NCBI RefSeq assembly: GCF_900098925.1
Contig: NZ_LT622360.1
Span: 387,136-451,135 of the forward strand
DNA length: 64,000 bases
Source: Bacillus massiliglaciei
GTDB lineage: Bacteria > Bacillota > Bacilli > Bacillales > DSM-1321
Direction: 5' to 3'
In this document: positions 58,923-64,000 of the stretch, in pieces
How positions within the stretch are numbered: the stretch's first letter is position 1
How the letters are laid out: every line of letters starts with the position of its first letter
The notes under the pieces: generated by a model
The model's database searches: none
Told to the model about the DNA's origin: nothing
What the model saw: the letters and a program-made list of their open reading frames with translations, nothing else
Program-made: the position numbers and the translations under genes

Positions 58923-60431
58923 GTGGATAAAATAAGTGGGGTACAGATGAATCAGCAAAAACCTTTGAAACGGCCGCTCATTTTGGCGTCTGTCATGCTG
59001 GCCATGTTCATGAATGCGATTGAAGGAACGATTGTCGCAACGGCAATGCCTGCCATAGTCAGTGATTTGGGCGGTTTTTCTCTATACAGCTGGATTTTTT
59101 CTGGCTATTTGCTGATGAATGCTGTTACCGTTTTAATTTATGGAAAGTTATCAGATTTACTGGGAAGAAAACCGGTTTTTATCTTTGGGGTCACTGTTTT
59201 TTTAATTGGCTCGCTTCTATGCGGATTAGCGGATTCCATGCATGAATTAATCATATACCGCTTCATTCAAGGATTTGGGGCAGGAGCAGTTGCACCTGTG
59301 GCCACAACCATTATTGGAGATATATATGAAAAACATGAACGTGCAAAAGTACAGGGGTATTTATCGAGCGTGTGGGGGATATCTGCTGTAATGGGACCGG
59401 CGCTTGGCGGTTTAATCGTTGAAACATTAACCTGGAAGCTTGTTTTTTGGGTGAATATACCGCTTGGTATTCTCTCGCTGCTTGGAATTGGATTTTTCCT
59501 GCATGAACATCTCGAGAGAAAAAGCCGTCAAATTGATTATATGGGAGCAGTTTTGCTGACTGGCGCCATTTCGGTACTCATGTACATTTTGGTGGAAGGC
59601 GGTGTTAAATGGCCCTGGAATTCCGAAGAGGTGTATGCATTTGTTTTGGCAGCGGCTGTTCTCTTCATTCTGTTTGTTTTTCAAGAGCGCAGGGTGAGCG
59701 AACCAGTGATGCCATTTTCGATATGGAAACAGCGGCCGATATTAATAGCGAATCTCGTTTCGTTAACAACAGGGATTTTAATGATCGGTCTTTCAAGCTT
59801 TTTACCGACATATGTTCAAGGAGTGATGGAACGATCTCCTACGGTTGCGGGCTTTACATTAACAGCCATGTCAATTGGATGGCCGATTGCTTCAACGGTT
59901 GCGAGCAAATTAATGTTTAAGATTGGTTTTAAAGCGACCTCTGTCACCGGGGGTTTTTTCTTAGTGGCGGGAAGTATTGTTCTGGCAGGGCTAAGGCCAG
60001 AAGCCGGTCCATTGACAGCTGCTGCGGGTTCTTTCCTGATTGGTATAGGAATGGGACTGACATCAACGTCTTTCATCGTCTTGATTCAAAGCACCGTAAC
60101 ATGGGAACAGAGAGGGATAGCGACGGCCTCGAATATGTTCATGCGAAATCTGGGGAATACGGTGGGGGCTGCTCTGCTTGGCGGTGTTATGAACAGTGCT
60201 CTTCAGAAGTACTTAACCGCTCACCAGCCTGCAGGGGAGCATCTGACACTGGATACGGCCAATAAATTATTGAACAGTGAGGAGAGGGCGTCCTTATCAG
60301 CAGGCGCTGTGGAGTCCTTACAGGCAGGACTGACTGTTTCACTACATAATGTGTATGTTATTGTTTTAATTATTGCTGTGGTCAGTTTATTAATCTTAGC
60401 CTTCCTCAGAAAAAGGGGTGCAGGAACCTGA
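58923..60431 (+). CDS. EmrB/QacA-type (DHA2) MFS multidrug efflux transporter
   Basis: 502 residues, 14 membrane segments. Motif A is GKLSDLLGRKPVF after segment 2, motif B YRFIQGFGAGAVAPVA, motif C GISAVMGPALGG. Start uncertain: GTG at 58923 has GAGGAG 12 bases ahead, while the ATG at 58947 has a weaker GGGG site but matches family length. It probably exports drugs by proton antiport. The gene and the tauE-like gene after it are inserted between ykuL and ccpC compared with B. subtilis. Confidence 0.9.
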   Translation: MDKISGVQMNQQKPLKRPLILASVMLAMFMNAIEGTIVATAMPAIVSDLGGFSLYSWIFSGYLLMNAVTVLIYGKLSDLLGRKPVFIFGVTVFLIGSLLCGLADSMHELIIYRFIQGFGAGAVAPVATTIIGDIYEKHERAKVQGYLSSVWGISAVMGPALGGLIVETLTWKLVFWVNIPLGILSLLGIGFFLHEHLERKSRQIDYMGAVLLTGAISVLMYILVEGGVKWPWNSEEVYAFVLAAAVLFILFVFQERRVSEPVMPFSIWKQRPILIANLVSLTTGILMIGLSSFLPTYVQGVMERSPTVAGFTLTAMSIGWPIASTVASKLMFKIGFKATSVTGGFFLVAGSIVLAGLRPEAGPLTAAAGSFLIGIGMGLTSTSFIVLIQSTVTWEQRGIATASNMFMRNLGNTVGAALLGGVMNSALQKYLTAHQPAGEHLTLDTANKLLNSEERASLSAGAVESLQAGLTVSLHNVYVIVLIIAVVSLLILAFLRKRGAGT

Positions 60432-60453
60432 TAAAGGTCCTGCTCTTTTTTTG
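60421..60453 (+). terminator. Terminator overlapping the end of the DHA2 transporter gene
   Basis: CAGGAACCT/AGGTCCTG arms with a bulged A, followed by CTTTTTTT. The stop codon lies in the stem. Confidence 0.78.
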
Positions 60454-60464
60454 TGTGTTTGGCT

Positions 60465-61200
60465 TTATTGTGTGATAACCCGATAGGCGAGCTGAATGAT
60501 GAGAGCTATTGTTACTGTATGAAGAATAACGGTCAGGTGCCGATTTTTCAGTCTGCCCGCTTTCCTGAGTGCTGCCTGGGCACCAGCTAAAGATCCGGCC
60601 GCATATAAAACGCAACATCCCAAGCAATGTTCCCTGCTATGAAAAAGGTAAAGAAAGCTGCAGTACAGCTAATAAATGTTTGGAATCTTGTATAGGCCAG
60701 TGACTGCAGATAGGTGGCTCCATAATTTAAAAAGGTATACATCAGCATGGTTGCCTGCCCGGGTCCGAACATGCCATCATATACACTGATTCCAAATAAG
60801 GCAGGATAAGATTTTTTCGGCATTTTCCATTGCCCATCATTTTTAGGTGCAGGTTTTCTGATAAAACTGAGAAGCATGGCCGAGGCAAGTAAAAACAATG
60901 AGACCAGATTCATGGTTTTTTCGGTGAAAGTATTGGCCAGAAGTCCTCCGCAAAGCCCTCCAAGCAGGGCAAAAGGAATTAAAGGCAAGACATTGCGAAG
61001 TGTTAGTTCCATTTTTTTGAACAATACATAAAAGCTTGAGAAGGAAGCAATCATATTGGAGAACTTAACGGACCCGATCACTTGGTGTATTGGAACCCCC
61101 AATAGTAATAAAGAAGGCATCCCAATTAGCCTCCGCTGCCGGCAAGCGTGCCGACAAACGAAGCTGCAAAACCAATGGCTGCAAATATCAAATGATCCAT
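60465..61200 (-). pseudogene. TauE/SafE-family permease with two frameshifts
   Basis: Eight-segment membrane protein of the sulphite exporter TauE/SafE family. The normal reading is MDHLIFAAIGFAASFVGTLA then GSGGLIGMPSLLL, but GGCTAATT lacks a T near 61128. The middle frame 61120-60587 continues to AWDVAF, where TTTT at 60607-60610 lacks one T before YAAGSLAGAQAAL and the stop at 60465. Both are single losses in short T-runs. Otherwise well preserved, so recent decay or consensus error. Divergent from ccpC. Confidence 0.85.
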
Positions 61201-61281
61201 ATTAAACACCTCTTTGCTTTTTCGCTTGTATTATACCTCGATTTTGTTGATAATTAAATGTGTATTATATTTAAGATATCA

Positions 61282-61296
61282 ATAAGAATAAATTAT
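61282..61296 (+). promoter_or_regulatory. Candidate CcpC operator upstream of ccpC
   Basis: ATAA-N7-TTAT (ATAAGAATAAATTAT) fits the dyad known for CcpC sites at citB and citZ. It lies 16 bases before the ccpC start, suggesting autoregulation. Confidence 0.6.
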
Positions 61297-61312
61297 CAAG
61301 GTGTTGATATAG

Positions 61313-62203
61313 ATGTCGTTTTCAGAATTTCACTTATTATCCGTGCTTGCCCAGGAAATGAATATGAGAAAGGCAGCAGAAAGGCTTTTTGTTTCACAGC
61401 CTGCTCTTTCCCAAAGATTGCAGTCTATCGAAAAGGATTGGGGAAAAAAACTTTTTTTGCGTTCGCAGAAAGGACTGTCACTGACTCCGGCAGGCGAAGT
61501 CGTTATTCGATTTGCAAATGAAATATTGGAAAAGGAAGAAAAGGTGCGGGATCAAATACAATCAATGGATCACGAAGTGTACGGAACGCTGAAGATCGCC
61601 TGTGCATCTATTGTCGGGCAGAATTGGCTGCCGCAAGTTTTGAAGAAATTTGTCAGTAAGTATCCATATGCTAAAATTTCACTGATTACTGGATGGAGCA
61701 GTGAAATCTTAAAGTCCCTTTATGAAGGACAGGTGCATATTGGCATCATAAGAGGAACCCCGGATTGGAAGGGATTCAAGCAGCATTTGTTTAAGGATAT
61801 GCTATATTTAGTGGATACCGAGATGAATGAACTTGACCAGGTGCTTAAGACAGACCGCCCGTTTATTCAGTTTAAAAGCGATTCCAATTATTATCAGGAA
61901 ATCCAGGATTGGTGGCATCGCCAATTCCAGACGACACCCAAAAATACGATAGTTGTCGATCAGATTGAGACATGCAAACAAATGGTTTTCAATGGCATAG
62001 GATATGCTATTTTGCCGGCAATCACTTTGCACGACAAAGATACAAATATTTTTAAAATTCCGTTAATGGATGAACAGAATCATTCAATTGAAAGAGATAC
62101 ATGGCTGTGCGGTTATGAATCAGCGTTTCAATTAAAACAGGTGAAGGCGTTCGAGGAAGTAGTCACAGAATATATTCTGGATCAAGGGATGCAGCAGCTT
62201 TAG
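61313..62203 (+). CDS. ccpC: LysR-type regulator CcpC
   Basis: 296 residues. Helix-turn-helix MRKAAERLFVSQPALSQRLQSIEKDWG (read in parts, residues 19-45) and the effector domain with SLITGWSSEILKSLYEGQVHIGIIRG match B. subtilis CcpC almost residue for residue as I recall it. CcpC represses the citrate-cycle genes citB and citZ unless citrate is present. No target genes are in the window. The gene is between ykuL and the dap genes, as in B. subtilis apart from two inserted genes. AAGGTGTTG ahead is a modest ribosome site. Confidence 0.95.
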   Translation: MSFSEFHLLSVLAQEMNMRKAAERLFVSQPALSQRLQSIEKDWGKKLFLRSQKGLSLTPAGEVVIRFANEILEKEEKVRDQIQSMDHEVYGTLKIACASIVGQNWLPQVLKKFVSKYPYAKISLITGWSSEILKSLYEGQVHIGIIRGTPDWKGFKQHLFKDMLYLVDTEMNELDQVLKTDRPFIQFKSDSNYYQEIQDWWHRQFQTTPKNTIVVDQIETCKQMVFNGIGYAILPAITLHDKDTNIFKIPLMDEQNHSIERDTWLCGYESAFQLKQVKAFEEVVTEYILDQGMQQL

Positions 62204-62310
62204 TGCAATAATATGGTAATCCATTAAAAAAATTTATGTTACGGCTTGTGTTACAGGAAGTAGTTTGATAAATTTAGAACGTGCAACGTACATATCAAGG
62301 AGGTTCTACT

Positions 62311-63021
62311 ATGAAACAAATGGATGCTAATGAAATTATTTCTTTTATCGCGAATAGTAAGAAATCAACACCTGTAAAGGTTTATATTAAAGGGGATTTA
62401 GAAGGAATCGATTTTGGTTCTGATTCAAAGACTTTTATTACCGGCAATACAGGCGTAATTTTCGGTGAGTGGGCTGATATTCAAACAGCGATTGAGGCAG
62501 CAGGCAGCAAGGTTGAGGACTTCGTGGTTGAAAGCGACCGCCGAAATTCTGCGATTCCATTGCTGGACACTAAAGGGATCAAAGCGCGTATCGAGCCTGG
62601 CGCAACAATCCGTGACCAAGTGGAAATTGGCGAGAATGCAGTCATCATGATGGGTGCGACGATTAACATTGGGTCTGTGATCGGTGAGGGTTCAATGATC
62701 GATATGAACGCAACTCTTGGCGGGCGCGCAACAGTCGGAAAAAATTCACATATTGGTGCGGGGTCTGTTCTTGCAGGAGTCATTGAGCCGCCTTCAGCTA
62801 AGCCTGTAGTTGTAGAAGATGATGTGCTGATCGGTGCGAATGTAGTTGTTCTTGAAGGTGTTACAATCGGAAAAGGATCTGTTGTCGGGGCCGGTGCAGT
62901 TGTAACAAAAGACATCCCGCCATACTCAGTGGCTACAGGGATTCCTGCCCGTGTTATTAAGCAAATTGATGAAAAAACAAAATCTAAAACAGAAATCATG
63001 CAAGAACTTCGTCAGCTTTAA
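62311..63021 (+). CDS. dapD: Tetrahydrodipicolinate N-acetyltransferase
   Basis: 236 residues (B. subtilis YkuQ, also called DapH). It acetylates tetrahydrodipicolinate with acetyl-CoA, opening the acetyl branch of diaminopimelate synthesis for lysine and wall. A short N-terminal domain (1-85) is followed by a left-handed beta-helix of hexapeptide repeats ([37 protein letters not shown]) to residue 225. The start follows AAGGAGGTTCTACT. A 13-bp hairpin and 90 bases lie before the deacetylase gene; the two are probably one operon. Confidence 0.97.
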   Translation: MKQMDANEIISFIANSKKSTPVKVYIKGDLEGIDFGSDSKTFITGNTGVIFGEWADIQTAIEAAGSKVEDFVVESDRRNSAIPLLDTKGIKARIEPGATIRDQVEIGENAVIMMGATINIGSVIGEGSMIDMNATLGGRATVGKNSHIGAGSVLAGVIEPPSAKPVVVEDDVLIGANVVVLEGVTIGKGSVVGAGAVVTKDIPPYSVATGIPARVIKQIDEKTKSKTEIMQELRQL

Positions 63022-63063
63022 TGAACTGAGGCAGATCCTTAATACATCTTGAATAGTTTTGGT

Positions 63064-63094
63064 ACAAGGCGTGGATGTCCAATCCACGCCTTGT
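63064..63094 (+). promoter_or_regulatory. Intergenic hairpin between dapD and the deacetylase gene
   Basis: ACAAGGCGTGGAT/ATCCACGCCTTGT, 13 perfect pairs with a five-base loop, 10 bases before the AGGAGG of the next gene and without a T-run. It could be an mRNA-processing or stability element, or a weak attenuator. Confidence 0.65.
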
Positions 63095-63115
63095 GTAATA
63101 GGAGGTTATTTGTAC

Positions 63116-64000
63116 ATGTCTTCAATGAGTCCGTTTGTAGCCATTCGAAGAGAGCTCCATCAGATACCGGAGATTGGGTTCAAAGAATTTAAAACACAGG
63201 AATACTTATTGAACTATCTTAAAGGGTTAAATAGCGAACACATGGAAATTAAAACGTGGAGAACAGGCATTTTTGTGAAAATAGCCGGAAAGAATCCGCG
63301 CAGAATAATTGGATACCGGGCCGATATAGACGGTTTGCCGATTACAGAGGAGACAGGATTTGAATTTGCTTCCAGGCATGAAGGTTACATGCATGCGTGC
63401 GGACATGACTTCCATATGAGTATTGCGCTTGGTGTTTTAACATATTTTGCTCAAAACCCTTGTGACGACGATCTGCTGTTCATTTTCCAGCCTGCTGAAG
63501 AAGGACCGGGGGGAGCGGAGCCAATGCTTCAATCAGATATTATGAAGCAATGGATGCCTGACATGATCTTAGCTCTTCATATAGCTCCTGAATATCCGGC
63601 AGGGACTGTGGCCTTAAATGAGGGGCTTCTATTTGCGAATACATCTGAGCTTTTTATAGATCTGAAAGGCAAGGGCGGACACGCTGCCTATCCGCATGAA
63701 ACAAATGATATGGTCATTGCGGCATGCTCACTGGTCAATCAGCTCCAGACAGTTGTAGCAAGAAATGTTAATCCGCTGGATTCGGCAGTTATTACAATTG
63801 GAAAAATCACAGGCGGAACGGTTCAAAATATCATTGCTGAAAATGCCCGTTTAGAAGGGACCATAAGGACTTTAAGCGCACAGTCCATGGCAAAGGTTAA
63901 ATCAAGGATAGAAGCCCTTGTGAAGGGCGTTGAGACGGGTTATGAATGTCAGGCTCATATTGATTATGGGGCCATGTACTATCAAGTGGAAAATGACCGT
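63116..64000 (+). CDS. dapL: N-acetyldiaminopimelate deacetylase, 3' end beyond the window
   Basis: 295 codons visible (B. subtilis YkuR; often named dapL). An M20-family metallohydrolase that removes acetate from N-acetyl-LL-diaminopimelate. Metal motifs [20 protein letters not shown] and QPAEEGPGG are present, then the dimerisation domain begins ([14 protein letters not shown]). The family is about 375 residues, so roughly 80 are missing at the right edge. AGGAGG lies eight bases before the ATG. Follows dapD in the same operon order as B. subtilis. Confidence 0.96.
   Translation, partial: MSSMSPFVAIRRELHQIPEIGFKEFKTQEYLLNYLKGLNSEHMEIKTWRTGIFVKIAGKNPRRIIGYRADIDGLPITEETGFEFASRHEGYMHACGHDFHMSIALGVLTYFAQNPCDDDLLFIFQPAEEGPGGAEPMLQSDIMKQWMPDMILALHIAPEYPAGTVALNEGLLFANTSELFIDLKGKGGHAAYPHETNDMVIAACSLVNQLQTVVARNVNPLDSAVITIGKITGGTVQNIIAENARLEGTIRTLSAQSMAKVKSRIEALVKGVETGYECQAHIDYGAMYYQVENDR

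Noticed and set aside
62481-62999. 172-codon minus-strand ORF inside dapD
   Set aside because: Shadow produced by the repetitive hexapeptide coding pattern of dapD.

Overview
The window reads as chromosomal DNA of a low-GC, spore-forming Bacillaceae bacterium. Evidence includes an alpha/beta-type spore protein (sspD), a sporulation-type kinase (kinE) beside a Spo0E-like phosphatase, sigI-rsgI, strong AGGAGG ribosome sites, and gene order from ykoY to ykuR that follows the Bacillus subtilis chromosome with insertions and losses. No rRNA, tRNA, CRISPR array or prophage was found.

Layout. 1-1876: a group IIC self-splicing intron with its maturase, missing about five bases of its 5' end at the window edge. 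1886-8530: stress and translation genes. These include a ydaG-like flavoprotein, a yidC2-type insertase preceded by a MifM-like arrest peptide, a frameshifted maa, ohr, a cold-shock gene with a structured leader, a 30-codon ORF, prfC and a yqjF-like gene. 8778-13386: nhaC, ftsW and an aldehyde dehydrogenase. 13478-20095: yybP-ykoY manganese riboswitch and ykoY, an IS3-family element sitting in the loop of the ykoY terminator, sigI-rsgI, sspD and ktrD. 20227-30383: a hydroxypyruvate isomerase-like gene with a broken start, two overlapping small ORFs, a B12/radical SAM protein, ykrP, kinE, a Spo0E-like gene, a ZIP transporter, a broken MFS gene and an mhqR-like regulator. 30599-36422: M3 peptidase, ykvI, a lipoprotein, ykvS, a dispersed-repeat-like element, an orphan sigma factor and a decayed secreted nuclease. 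36546-42495: fetA-fetB, ptsH-ptsI, ykvO, ykwC and an unknown gene. 42569-48527: an IS3 remnant, patA, corA, an MFS/MarR pair with a clear operator, cheV with a SigD-type promoter, and ykyB. 49102-61200: a coat-like protein, ykuE (frameshifted Tat substrate), an SLC13 permease, a hutG pseudogene, ykuI, ykuJ, ykzF, ykuL/cbpB, an EmrB-type MFS and a frameshifted tauE-like gene. 61313-64000: ccpC, dapD and the first 295 codons of the N-acetyldiaminopimelate deacetylase gene.

How the genes work together. patA, dapD and the deacetylase are three steps of the acetylated diaminopimelate/lysine route. ptsH and ptsI are the general PTS proteins. kinE and the Spo0E-like protein are plausible opposing inputs to the sporulation phosphorelay. 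The mifM-like/yidC2 pair is a candidate membrane-insertion feedback circuit: a hairpin built from the end of the arrest-peptide ORF can cover the yidC2 ribosome site.

A recurring oddity is that many otherwise well-preserved genes are broken by one base in a homopolymer run (maa, the IS3 orfB, the MFS gene at 28425, ykuE, the tauE-like gene and probably the isomerase). This could be homopolymer error in the assembly or real decay. hutG (a clean nonsense codon), the nuclease fragment and the IS remnant look like genuine decay.
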